64,000 nucleotides of DNA from Pollutimonas harenae (GTDB taxonomy: Bacteria > Pseudomonadota > Gammaproteobacteria > Burkholderiales > Burkholderiaceae_B), in the NCBI RefSeq assembly GCF_004153685.1, contig NZ_SDQD01000001.1, positions 62,001-126,000 on the forward strand. The letters are read 5' to 3'. Positions 50,540-59,038 of this stretch are shown here, one piece after another. Below the pieces are notes generated by a model. It made no database searches, was not told the DNA's origin, and worked only from the letters and a program-made list of their open reading frames with translations. The first letter of the stretch is position 1. Each line of letters starts with the position of its first letter. The position numbers and the translations under genes were made by a program.

Positions 50540-51066
50540 GCACCCTGCCCAACGCAAACCGTCGCCGTATTCTGCAAGCCAGCGGTAGCCTGCTGCTGGT
50601 CGCCATGGCGTACTCACGCCATGCTCGGGCAGGCGAAACCATTGATATTGAGTTGATGGGCGCAGGCAATGGTGCACATGTCTGGTTCAACCCTCGCGGG
50701 CTCATCATAAAGCGTGGTCAAACCATACGGTGGATCAATCGGGAGGAGGGCAATGTACACACTACCACCGCTTACCACCCCGACTATCACGGCAAGCCTT
50801 TGCGTATTCCCCATGGCGCTCAGCCATGGGATTCGGGTTATCTGATGCCAGGTGAGTCGTTTTCAGTCACCTTTGATACCCCAGGGGTATACGACTACTA
50901 TTGCGTGCCGCATGAACACGCCGGGATGGTCGGGCGCATTATTGTCGATACTCCCGACGCGGATGCACAGGCACTGCGACAGGCCTCGGACGCTCTGTTG
51001 CCCGCAGCCGCCCGGGATGGTTTTGTAGCGATCGAGCTGATTATGGCTAAGCGTGTGGTGGAGTAG
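50536..51066 (+). CDS. Tat-exported cupredoxin (plastocyanin/pseudoazurin-like)
   Basis: 176 residues. Twin-arginine signal (NANRRRILQASGSLLLVAMA), then a cupredoxin domain: IDIELMGAGNGAHVWFNPRGLIIKRGQTIRW and type-1 copper ligands His75 (GNVHTT), Cys123-x2-His126-x4-Met131 (YYCVPHEHAGM). A 35-residue C-terminal extension follows. Should carry electrons or bind copper in the periplasm. Unusual neighbours: a His-rich protein and a Zur-controlled zinc receptor. Confidence 0.88.
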   Translation: MSTLPNANRRRILQASGSLLLVAMAYSRHARAGETIDIELMGAGNGAHVWFNPRGLIIKRGQTIRWINREEGNVHTTTAYHPDYHGKPLRIPHGAQPWDSGYLMPGESFSVTFDTPGVYDYYCVPHEHAGMVGRIIVDTPDADAQALRQASDALLPAAARDGFVAIELIMAKRVVE

Positions 51067-51097
51067 CGTTTAATATTCTCCTCATCATCGCCAGCCC

Positions 51098-51856
51098 TTA
51101 CATAGCCCGAACCCACGCCAGGCATTCCTCCGCTAAAAGCTTGCCCATGGTTTGCCTGCGCGCGGCATCCAGCCTCTGACTGATAGCGCCGAAGCTAATG
51201 GCGACTTTGGTAATTTTAGAAATCGAGAATGAATACCCCACACCCGACACACCGGGTGTGATGCCATCAACAATTTCCGAAAAACCCTGCTGGCGGGTAT
51301 GGCGCACCTTTTGCAGCAAACAATCCAAAGGTAAGCCGGCCTGCTCGTACTCGACCGCATGGCGCGCATATATCTTGGCAATAGCTTCGTTGCTGTAGTC
51401 GGCAATCAGCGCCAAGCCACCGGCGCCTATGCCCATCAAGCGCTTTTCACCGGCATCAATAGTGAATATACGCACCGGAAAATCGCCATGCTCACGCAAC
51501 AGACAAAGCGCGTAATCACCTTGCTGCACCACTAAAAAAACCGTGTCTTCTGATAAGCGGCACAAGCGCTTGGCCAATGGCCGCAGCGTATCGGCGATGG
51601 GTACACGTTGCATGGCCGAAAAACCTATTTGCATGGCATCGATACCCAGGTAATAACGCTTGGATTCCGTGTCTTTGCGGGCGAAGTTTTCTGCCGCCAG
51701 GCAAGTAATGATGCGGTGTGCGGTTGATCGTTCCAGGCCGCTAAAGCTTGTGATTTCCTGCAAGGACAACCCCGATGCTTCGTGTTGCGCCAGAAGACGC
51801 AGCATGTGCAACACCCGTCGAATACTTTGCGTACCGCCCTTAGATGAAATGTCCAT
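51098..51856 (-). CDS. IclR-family regulator of the CoA-dependent catabolic cluster
   Basis: 252 residues from the ATG at 51856; an earlier in-frame ATG adds 28 residues not typical of the family. HTH GLSLQEITSFSGLERSTAHRIITCL, then an IclR effector domain (RLSEDTVFLVVQQGDYALCLLREHGDFPVR, LMGIGAGGLALIAD, TPGVSGVGYSFSISK). Divergent from the enoyl-CoA hydratase/acyl-CoA ligase genes across 99 bases, so probably their regulator. Confidence 0.86.
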   Translation of the reverse strand: MDISSKGGTQSIRRVLHMLRLLAQHEASGLSLQEITSFSGLERSTAHRIITCLAAENFARKDTESKRYYLGIDAMQIGFSAMQRVPIADTLRPLAKRLCRLSEDTVFLVVQQGDYALCLLREHGDFPVRIFTIDAGEKRLMGIGAGGLALIADYSNEAIAKIYARHAVEYEQAGLPLDCLLQKVRHTRQQGFSEIVDGITPGVSGVGYSFSISKITKVAISFGAISQRLDAARRQTMGKLLAEECLAWVRAM

Positions 51857-51955
51857 ATTATGGGAAATATATAACTTAAAGTTTGTATTGTAGGATATTT
51901 GGTGAGTTAATTCGATCTCGCAATTGGCATCAGTAAACAAATTATTGGAGTACCC

Positions 51956-52759
51956 ATGAGCTATACCTCACTGCTTATCGAAGACACTGACTCGGTCAGA
52001 CGCATTTGTCTGGCGCGGCCGCAGGCTCGTAATGCGCAAAGCCAGCAGCTGCTGGATGAGCTTGACCATGCTGTAAGGCAAGCAGCACAAGATGAGCAAG
52101 TCAAGGTGCTGATTATTGCGGCGGTTGGCGATCACTTCTCAGCCGGGCACGATCTTAAGGAAGCCCAGGCCAAGCGGGCCAACTTCACAGTCGAAGAGCG
52201 CTGGGAGTACGAATCACTACGTTACTTTGACTACTGCCTACGTATATGGGACTTCCCAAAACCCACAATTGCCGAGGTTCAGGGTGCCTGCGTGGCGGGC
52301 GGCTTCATGATCGCCAATATGTGCGATCTGGTGGTGTGCGCCGAAGATGCATTTTTTTCTGATCCGGTGGGACAAACCTTGGCCGCTGCGGCAACAGAAG
52401 TCCTGATCCACCCCTGGGTTATGGGTCTGCGCAAGGCTAAAGAGATGTTGTTCACGGGTGAAAAGCTGGATGCACAGGAAGCACTGCGCATAGGTATGGT
52501 GAACCGTGTCGTTCCAGTGGCTTCGCTGCAAGAAGAAACCATGACTATGGCTCAACGTATCGCCAAGGCACCACCGTTTGGCCTGCGCCTGATCAAGAAA
52601 TCCCTGAACCGGACGCTGGATATGCAGGGGTTTCGTAGTGCGTTGTCCGCGCATTTCGACACCCATCAGCTTTCACATGTCAGCGAAGAATTCAAGACCG
52701 TGCGGGATCGCGGCCTGGCTCAAGCAATTCAACGGAACAAGTCGGGTGCAAGTGCATGA
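51956..52759 (+). CDS. Enoyl-CoA hydratase/isomerase family protein
   Basis: 267 residues of crotonase fold: ICLARPQARNAQSQQLLDEL, the oxyanion-hole motifs HFSAGHDLKEA and VQGACVAGGFMIANMCDLVV, and FSDPVGQTL...HPWVMGLRKAKEMLFTG. Hydrates or rearranges an enoyl-CoA made by the acyl-CoA dehydrogenases downstream. Shares an ATGA overlap with the ligase gene. Exact substrate unknown. Confidence 0.9.
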   Translation: MSYTSLLIEDTDSVRRICLARPQARNAQSQQLLDELDHAVRQAAQDEQVKVLIIAAVGDHFSAGHDLKEAQAKRANFTVEERWEYESLRYFDYCLRIWDFPKPTIAEVQGACVAGGFMIANMCDLVVCAEDAFFSDPVGQTLAAAATEVLIHPWVMGLRKAKEMLFTGEKLDAQEALRIGMVNRVVPVASLQEETMTMAQRIAKAPPFGLRLIKKSLNRTLDMQGFRSALSAHFDTHQLSHVSEEFKTVRDRGLAQAIQRNKSGASA

Positions 52760-54840
52760 ATCACCGCCTCGAGCCTTTGCTGAACCCGCAATCAATTTCT
52801 TTTATTGGTGCCAGTGCACGGGCCGACCGCATAGGCGGCATGCCCATTGATCTACTGACACGATACGGCTATGACGGGGATATTTATCCCGTGAATCCCA
52901 AGTACCAGGAAGTATTTGGGTTGAAGTGCTATGCCGACATCGAGTCTTTGCCGAAAGCGCCAGATCTGGCTGTGCTGGCAATAGGTGCCAAGGACGTCAC
53001 GCCCATGCTCGAACGTTGCCATGCCAAAGGCGTCAGGGCGGCTATCGTGTATGCCGCCGGATTTGCCGAAGAAGGACCGGCCGGACGGGCCTTGCAGGAG
53101 CATCTGGAAGACTTCGCCAAAAAATCCGGCATGATCGTGGCGGGACCGAACCTGATGGGGCTGGCCAACCTGAACACGCAAGCGCATACGGCTTTCGCTT
53201 CCGTATTTAATACAGCTCCCATGCAGGAAGGCCCCGGCAATGTCAGCATGCTTACTCAAAGCGGCAATGTATGTGCAGCCCTGTATGCGCTGGTCAGAAA
53301 GCTGGGCCTGCCGGTATCGCACTTCATCAATACAGGTAACGAGGCTTGTGTAGAGTTCTCGGAGTATTTGAATTTTCTAGCCGACGACCCTCAAACAGAA
53401 GTCGTGCTGGGGTATATCGAGCAGTTGCGTAACGGCGCCGGCTTTATCCAGGCCTGCCAGACGCTACAAAAAAAGGACAAGTTGCTGATCGCACTCAAGG
53501 CCGGCACCACCGACAAAGGCGCAGTCGCGGTCCAGTCGCATACGTCTGCCCTGGCCGGAGACAAGCATGTTTATCGCAGTGTTTTCGAAAAACTGAATGT
53601 AATTGAAGCCCAGGACTTCGCACAGATGGCCTTGCTGGCGCAGCTCGCACAGCTACGGCACCGAACCGCGGGAAGACGTGTCGCCGTAATAACCATGTCA
53701 GGCGCTCTGGGAGCGATACTGGCTGATCGCTTTATCGAAGCTGGGCTCGATTTGCCAGATCTGCCCATCGACGTACAGGCAGTGCTGCGCAAGGGAATCC
53801 CGGATTACGGCATGGTGGGTAATCCCGTCGATGTAACAGGCAATGTTGTTAACGACCCCGGCTTTGTGCAAGAGGTGCTGCGTGCCCTGGCCAGCACCGA
53901 CGCCTTGGATGCCGTGGTGATCTACGCACCCGGCTATATGCTGGACCGCATGGCGGACAGCATCGCAACTGTCGCCAGCGAATACCCCAGGTTCTTTGCC
54001 GCCATTGACACCGGGCGCGCCACATGCCGCGACAACCTCAGGCAAGCGGGTATTGCGGTATTCGACGACCTGGGTCTGGCGGTATCGGCTTTAGCGCCCT
54101 TCTTGCTGTGGCAGGAAAGGCGCAAAGCCCAGACGCCGATTGCCGCCCCGGCAACATTGCCGGCATCCGGCCTTGCTTTGCGAAAAGACGGCATGAATGA
54201 AGCCCAGGCGCTGCAATATCTCTCTTCTTTTGGCGTGCCGTGCAAAGAAGACTTGATCGCAACAACGCTGCAAGAGGCGCAGACGCATGCCGCTGCGTTG
54301 GCTTACCCCGTTGTGCTCAAGATACTCAGCGCCGATATCGCGCATAAAACAGAAGTTGGCGGTGTGGCCCTGAATATCAAGGATGAAACCCAGCTTGCTG
54401 AGTGCTACCAAGCCATGATGGATTCAATTCGAGAAAAAGCGCCCAACGCACATATTGATGGCGTGCTTGTTCAGAAAATGGAAGGCAAAGGGGTAGAGCT
54501 GATAGTCGGCGCCCGACATGACCCTGTTTTTGGACCGATGTTGACAGTAGGCCTGGGGGGCGTGCTGACCGAAATCTATCAGGACACCAGCCATAGCCTG
54601 CTTCCAGTCAGCGAGCAAGACGCAAACGAACTACTGAAAAAACTGAAGGCGTTTCCTTTGCTTGATGGGTACAGGAACGCGCCTAAGGCCGATGTGGCTG
54701 CAGCCTGCAAGGCAATTGCCGCGCTGGCACAAGCCATGGCGGCAGCACCGGAATCAGTCAGGGAAATAGAAATAAATCCATTACTGGTCAGGCAGCAAGG
54801 CCAAGGGGCAGTTGCCCTTGATGCCTTGATTCTTATGTAG
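52756..54840 (+). CDS. NDP-forming acyl-CoA synthetase (acetate-CoA ligase family, fused alpha/beta)
   Basis: 694 residues: a CoA-binding domain at 1-140 (ISFIGASARADRIGG), a succinyl-CoA-synthetase-like domain with MLTQSGNVCAALY and VQSHTSALAGDKHV (conserved His region), and an ATP-grasp domain from about 470 (YPVVLKILSADIAHKTEVGGV, ELIVGARHDPVFGPMLTVGLGGVLTEI). Activates a carboxylate to its CoA ester with ATP. In an operon after the enoyl-CoA hydratase. Provides the entry step of the pathway whose receptor and dehydrogenases follow. Confidence 0.9.
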   Translation: MNHRLEPLLNPQSISFIGASARADRIGGMPIDLLTRYGYDGDIYPVNPKYQEVFGLKCYADIESLPKAPDLAVLAIGAKDVTPMLERCHAKGVRAAIVYAAGFAEEGPAGRALQEHLEDFAKKSGMIVAGPNLMGLANLNTQAHTAFASVFNTAPMQEGPGNVSMLTQSGNVCAALYALVRKLGLPVSHFINTGNEACVEFSEYLNFLADDPQTEVVLGYIEQLRNGAGFIQACQTLQKKDKLLIALKAGTTDKGAVAVQSHTSALAGDKHVYRSVFEKLNVIEAQDFAQMALLAQLAQLRHRTAGRRVAVITMSGALGAILADRFIEAGLDLPDLPIDVQAVLRKGIPDYGMVGNPVDVTGNVVNDPGFVQEVLRALASTDALDAVVIYAPGYMLDRMADSIATVASEYPRFFAAIDTGRATCRDNLRQAGIAVFDDLGLAVSALAPFLLWQERRKAQTPIAAPATLPASGLALRKDGMNEAQALQYLSSFGVPCKEDLIATTLQEAQTHAAALAYPVVLKILSADIAHKTEVGGVALNIKDETQLAECYQAMMDSIREKAPNAHIDGVLVQKMEGKGVELIVGARHDPVFGPMLTVGLGGVLTEIYQDTSHSLLPVSEQDANELLKKLKAFPLLDGYRNAPKADVAAACKAIAALAQAMAAAPESVREIEINPLLVRQQGQGAVALDALILM

Positions 54841-54859
54841 GAAAACTCTCGATCGCACA

Positions 54860-54876
54860 CAGCGCCTGAGGCGCTG
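54860..54876 (+). other. GC-rich stem-loop after the acyl-CoA ligase gene
   Basis: CAGCGCC-TGA-GGCGCTG, seven-base stem, 20 bases past the stop. The T-run is poor (TTCGG...TATTTTATT), so termination is uncertain; it may give partial read-through into the Bug gene or protect the upstream mRNA. Confidence 0.4.
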
Positions 54877-54916
54877 TTCGGTACGAGTATTTTATTAGAA
54901 CTAAACGGAGATGCTA

Positions 54917-55882
54917 ATGATAAAGAAACTATTAACTGGATTGTGTCTGACGACAAGCCTGGTTGCCGGTACAACGTATGCCGCCACCGACTATCCCACG
55001 CGCCCAATAACCGTTGTCGTACCATTCTCGCCGGGTGGGGCCACTGATATTCTTGCCCGCCTTCTTGGTGAGCGTCTAGCCGAAAAACTGGGCCAGCCCG
55101 TTGTGGTGGAAAACAAGCCCGGTGCCGGAACCATGATTGCGTCCAATCACGTCGCCCGTGCCAAACCCGATGGCTATACCTTCTTGCTGGCCGCTTCTTC
55201 ACTGGGTATTGCCCCCAGCATCTACAGCAAAGTCGATTACGACCCAGTCAAGGATTTTACGGCCGTCACACAAGTCGCTTCGGTGGTGCATGTACTCGAG
55301 GTCGCCCCTTCGCTGCCGGTAAAAACCGTGCAGGAGCTGATTACATACCTTAAAGCCCATCCTGGTGAAGTGAGCTATGCATCAGTCGGAGTAGGCACAT
55401 CGACCCACCTGGAAGCTGAAATGTTCAAAAGCATGGCTGGCGTGGAGATGCAAGAGATTCCCTATAAAGGCAGCGCACCCGCGCTGACTGACCTAGTGGC
55501 TGGACGTGTACAAGTTATGTTTGATGCCTGGGCATCTTCTGGTCCTTTTGCAAAGAGCGGTAAAACCAGGGTATTGGCCGTAACAACTGACACCCCATCA
55601 AAATCGGTCCCTGATATTCCTACGATTTCGACCGCCGTCCCAGGCTTCTCGGCCATGCCCTGGCTAGGTCTGGTCGCTCCTGCCGGCACACCCGCTCCCA
55701 TCGTCGACAAGATTTATACCGAGGTAGCAGCCATCCTGAAGGAGCCTGCTGTCCAGGAAAAATTTACTTCGCTGGGCCTTGATGCGATTGGCAGCGACCC
55801 AGCAACCTTTGCCGCCTTCATCGAGAAAGACATCAAGACCTGGGGCAAAGTCGCCAAAGACGCCAACATCCGCCTGGATTAA
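54917..55882 (+). CDS. Bug/TctC-type periplasmic solute receptor 3
   Basis: 321 residues. The ATG at 54917 is preferred over 54911 because the GGAG site lies seven bases before it. Signal peptide to TTYAA, then DYPTRPITVVVPFSPGGATDILARLL, LGQPVVVENKPGAGTMIAS and ARAKPDGYTFLL. Embedded between the CoA ligase and acyl-CoA dehydrogenase genes, so its ligand is probably the carboxylate activated by the ligase. No TctAB genes nearby. Confidence 0.92.
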   Translation: MIKKLLTGLCLTTSLVAGTTYAATDYPTRPITVVVPFSPGGATDILARLLGERLAEKLGQPVVVENKPGAGTMIASNHVARAKPDGYTFLLAASSLGIAPSIYSKVDYDPVKDFTAVTQVASVVHVLEVAPSLPVKTVQELITYLKAHPGEVSYASVGVGTSTHLEAEMFKSMAGVEMQEIPYKGSAPALTDLVAGRVQVMFDAWASSGPFAKSGKTRVLAVTTDTPSKSVPDIPTISTAVPGFSAMPWLGLVAPAGTPAPIVDKIYTEVAAILKEPAVQEKFTSLGLDAIGSDPATFAAFIEKDIKTWGKVAKDANIRLD

Positions 55883-55919
55883 GCCACTTTACTTAGTAAG
55901 CAGCAACAAGGGTAGCACC

Positions 55920-57092
55920 ATGAATTTTCCCAGCAGCAACGAGGCATTCCGGTCATTGATAAGGGCCTGGCTAAGCGAACACTATGCGTCGTTCACCCAG
56001 CAATGGCCCACACCCGCAGATCCACGTGACCTGGACTTTCGTCGCGCCTGGGAAAATCATTTGTGCGCCCATCAACTATCGGGGCTAGGCTGGCCCAAAG
56101 AGTATGGCGGGCAAGAACTAGATTTGGCCAAGCAAGCCATCTTTCATGAGGAGCACGCCTTATGCGGTGCACCTTTGGGTATCAACCTGATCGGTCATGG
56201 CATACTGGCCCCTACCCTACTGCATTTTGGTTCGCAAGACCAAAAGCAGGAATTCCTGCCTGGCATACTCAGCAATCAAACCATTTGGTGCCAAGGTTAT
56301 TCGGAACCCGCTGCAGGGTCCGATTTGGCATCTTTGCGTACACGCGCAATAAAAACAAGCGATGGCTATCTATTGAATGGCCATAAAATATGGACATCGT
56401 TTGCCGACAGAGCCGATTGGTGCTTTGTATTGGCCCGCACAGACCCAGCGCAGGCGCGGCATCGCGGCATCAGTTTTCTGCTGGTCAATATGCACCAACC
56501 TGGCGTACGGGTTGAACCCATCAGGCAGTTGACCGGAGAAGCGGAGTTTTGCGAAGTCTTCTTCGAAGATGTAAAGGTCGAGGCCCGCTACTTGCTGGGC
56601 GAAGAGAATCAGGGTTGGCGCATAGCCATGGCGGCCGCCAGTTTCGAGCGTGGCACCTATTTTCTGCCCCGATTGGTCCGGTTTCAACAAGAGCTCAACA
56701 ATATCAAGAAATGGGTGGGCACAAACACTACAAACACAAATAGCACAGCGGCAGCCCGACAGCGCTGGGCCCGTCTGGCCGTCGACAGCTACGTCCTTAA
56801 ACTCAAATCCCAACGAGCATTGACTGCGGCAATTTCCGGCGCCCCTCCGGGCCCGGAAGGCTCATCGACCAAAGTGCAATGGAGCGAATCCCATCAATCG
56901 TTGCTGGAATTTGCGCTGGAGCTGCTGGGCGAAAAAGTGTGCCAGGCCATTCCTTACGATCAGGACCAGGAAGCAGCACAGTTTGTGCATGCCTATCTAT
57001 GGTCCAAGGCAGAAACCATACTTGCCGGCACATCCGAAATCCAGCGAAACATCATCGCCGAGAAAATACTTGGTTTGCCCAAAGGAGCATAG
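55920..57092 (+). CDS. Acyl-CoA dehydrogenase, large-subunit type (PimC-like)
   Basis: 390 residues from the ATG at 55920. Full acyl-CoA dehydrogenase layout: an N-terminal helical domain (LSGLGWPKEYGGQELDLAKQAIFHEE), FAD-binding WCQGYSEPAAGSDLASLRTRA and KIWTSFADRADWCFVLART, and a C-terminal bundle ending ILAGTSEIQRNIIAEKILGLP. Followed one base later by a second dehydrogenase gene. Such pairs form heteromeric enzymes, as for pimeloyl-CoA. Cytoplasmic flavoprotein. Confidence 0.9.
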   Translation: MNFPSSNEAFRSLIRAWLSEHYASFTQQWPTPADPRDLDFRRAWENHLCAHQLSGLGWPKEYGGQELDLAKQAIFHEEHALCGAPLGINLIGHGILAPTLLHFGSQDQKQEFLPGILSNQTIWCQGYSEPAAGSDLASLRTRAIKTSDGYLLNGHKIWTSFADRADWCFVLARTDPAQARHRGISFLLVNMHQPGVRVEPIRQLTGEAEFCEVFFEDVKVEARYLLGEENQGWRIAMAAASFERGTYFLPRLVRFQQELNNIKKWVGTNTTNTNSTAAARQRWARLAVDSYVLKLKSQRALTAAISGAPPGPEGSSTKVQWSESHQSLLEFALELLGEKVCQAIPYDQDQEAAQFVHAYLWSKAETILAGTSEIQRNIIAEKILGLPKGA

Positions 57093-57093
57093 T

Positions 57094-58110
57094 ATGAGCG
57101 CCATACTGACAGATGAACAAACCCTATTGCTTGACTCGGTGCGCCGGTTCCTGGACGACAAGACCTCAACCTACACGCAAAGAAAAAATATCGGTGCGGC
57201 TGAGCTGGCCTCGCTTTGGAATGAGTGTGCCCAAATGGGCTGGCTGCAGATTTGTGTACCCGAAGATCAATCGGGTCTTGGCTTAAGTCTGCTGGATGCT
57301 GCCCTGATCTCCGAAGAAGCAGGACGCAGCCTATTGCCTTTGCCCCTCACCCAGGCAATAGCGGTCGCCGCCTTATTGCCAAGCTGCGCACTGGATGACA
57401 ACGAGAGCAGCCAGACACTAGCACACTGGCTACAAGGCGATACCTATTTAGGGACTACTGCAAGCCAGGACAGCGACAACAATAGCTGGGCCGAATACGC
57501 CATGGTGGGCGAGCAGGCCCTAGACATACACTGGGCTGACAATCGTGTGATATTCAGCGGCTATAACATTACACACGCAGACCATGGCATAGACCCTCTC
57601 ATTTCCACCTCCACCATCACGCGAGAAGCTCCTGCCTGGACGACAAGTGGCGACTGCTCTTCAGCATCGTGGCAAGTATTTTATCGTCGACGCCGCGTAC
57701 TGAGGCTCGCAGAGCTGATAGGCACATCCAGCAAGGCACTGGAGGCCGCAGTGGCCTATGCTTGCGAACGCGAGCAGTTTGGAAAGGCCATAGGAATCAA
57801 CCAGGCGCTCAAACACCGCCTGGCCGATAACTGGATGGCCATAGACAATGCCAGGCTTGCTCTGCACGCGACGTGCACCGCAATCGAAGAAGAGCGTGAT
57901 ACCGAGCTGCCCATGCTTATGGCCGAGTTACTGGCTATCGAAGCGAGCGATGCCACAACACGGCATGCGATACAAACGTTTGGCGCCATGGGATTTACGT
58001 GGGAATGCCCCATGCACTTCTATCTTAAGCGCGTAAAACATATTGTTGCCTTGCTGGGCCGCCGGCACGATACGGCAGCAATACTTGCCCAGATCTGGGA
58101 GCTTGCATAG
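57094..58110 (+). CDS. Acyl-CoA dehydrogenase, small-subunit type (PimD-like)
   Basis: 338 residues, shorter and more diverged than its partner. MSAILTDEQTLLLDSVRRFLDD, LQICVPEDQSGLGLSLLDAALISEEAGRSLLPLP, and a C-terminal REQFGKAIGINQALKHRLADN, then IQTFGAMGFTWECPMHFYLKRVK. The middle beta domain is reduced and the GTSEIQ-type end is missing, as usual for the second subunit of heteromeric dehydrogenases. AAAGGAG precedes the ATG. Last gene of the run. Confidence 0.88.
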   Translation: MSAILTDEQTLLLDSVRRFLDDKTSTYTQRKNIGAAELASLWNECAQMGWLQICVPEDQSGLGLSLLDAALISEEAGRSLLPLPLTQAIAVAALLPSCALDDNESSQTLAHWLQGDTYLGTTASQDSDNNSWAEYAMVGEQALDIHWADNRVIFSGYNITHADHGIDPLISTSTITREAPAWTTSGDCSSASWQVFYRRRRVLRLAELIGTSSKALEAAVAYACEREQFGKAIGINQALKHRLADNWMAIDNARLALHATCTAIEEERDTELPMLMAELLAIEASDATTRHAIQTFGAMGFTWECPMHFYLKRVKHIVALLGRRHDTAAILAQIWELA

Positions 58111-58118
58111 CAGCAACG

Positions 58119-58835
58119 CTAGCCGACGGGCGGTTCGAACAGGTTCCGCTGAATCTGCGCCAAATGAACCTGTAAGGCATCACGAGCCTGCTCGGCGTCT
58201 CGATCCTCAAGCGCAGCCACGATGGTACGGTGCTGGCGCTCGTATTCGGTACGACGCTGAGGGGTAAGTGAGTTGCGTTTTAGGCGACCCCAATCACCTT
58301 GTTCGCGAACACGGTTGGTCAGCGCGAGCACCTGCAGGAAAAAGTGATTATGTGTAGCTTGCGCCAATGCCTGGTGCAGCGCTCCATCCCAATGCTCAAA
58401 ATCCTCTATGGTTTGTGCTTGTTCGCCCCTTGCCAGGCACTCGTGCATACGTGCAAAGTCGCTGCGGGTGGCATGGCGCACAATCAGCGCCGGCATAAGA
58501 GGCTCGATCAACAAACGCGCCTCCATGAGTTCCGCAGGACTGGTTTGATCTGAAAACAGATCGCTATCGCCCCACTCCGCAGAAGGCTCATGGGCCGGAC
58601 GAGAGGCAAAGGTGCCGCTACCTACTGCCTGGGTGATCCAGCCCGCCTCACGCAAGGCCGCCAGGACTCGCCGCACCGAGCCTCGGGATGTATTGAAGCG
58701 TTCGCCCAGCTCACGCTCGCCGGGAAGCTTGGCGCCTGCCGGGATTCGGCCGGAGCGAATTTCTGTTAGCAAATAGGTGGCCAAGGTTTGCGCCCCGGCA
58801 CTGCGCAGCCCCAACTCAAGAACGTCAGATGTCAT
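58119..58835 (-). CDS. GntR-family regulator, FadR/FCD subfamily
   Basis: 238 residues. Winged HTH (LPGERELGERFNTSRGSVRRVLAALREAGWI) then an FCD ligand domain (EARLLIEPLMPALIVRHAT, FEHWDGALHQALAQATHNHFF, EYERQHRTIVAALEDRDAEQARDALQVHL) whose Asp/His residues bind metal and a carboxylate. Divergent from the FAH-type hydrolase gene, with TGGTA-type repeats between them. Its end meets the dehydrogenase gene tail-to-tail, so it more likely controls the FAH/Bug genes. Confidence 0.88.
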   Translation of the reverse strand: MTSDVLELGLRSAGAQTLATYLLTEIRSGRIPAGAKLPGERELGERFNTSRGSVRRVLAALREAGWITQAVGSGTFASRPAHEPSAEWGDSDLFSDQTSPAELMEARLLIEPLMPALIVRHATRSDFARMHECLARGEQAQTIEDFEHWDGALHQALAQATHNHFFLQVLALTNRVREQGDWGRLKRNSLTPQRRTEYERQHRTIVAALEDRDAEQARDALQVHLAQIQRNLFEPPVG

Positions 58836-58874
58836 GACTCAGATTACAGCATGCCTTTGATAGTTTCTGCAGCA

Positions 58875-58897
58875 TACCATTAATAGTACCAATTGGT
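58875..58897. promoter_or_regulatory. GntR operator candidate, site 1
   Basis: TACCA-N7-TACCA (58875-58891) running into the palindrome ACCAATTGGT (58888-58897). A related pair lies at 59000-59015. Confidence 0.45.
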
Positions 58898-58999
58898 TCA
58901 TAATCGCTGATTGCCAAGCCATAAAATCTATTAAAAAGAGTCATTGCGTGGTGAATGACTAGACCATATACTCTAGCAACCAGACCACGAAAGGAAAAT

Positions 59000-59015
59000 T
59001 GGTATAAAAGTGGTA
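59000..59015. promoter_or_regulatory. GntR operator candidate, site 2
   Basis: TGGTA-N6-TGGTA, 23 bases before the FAH gene start and so over its likely promoter; the counterpart of the TACCA pair at 58875. Confidence 0.45.
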
Positions 59016-59038
59016 CTGTTCATTCTTGAAGGAAGCAT

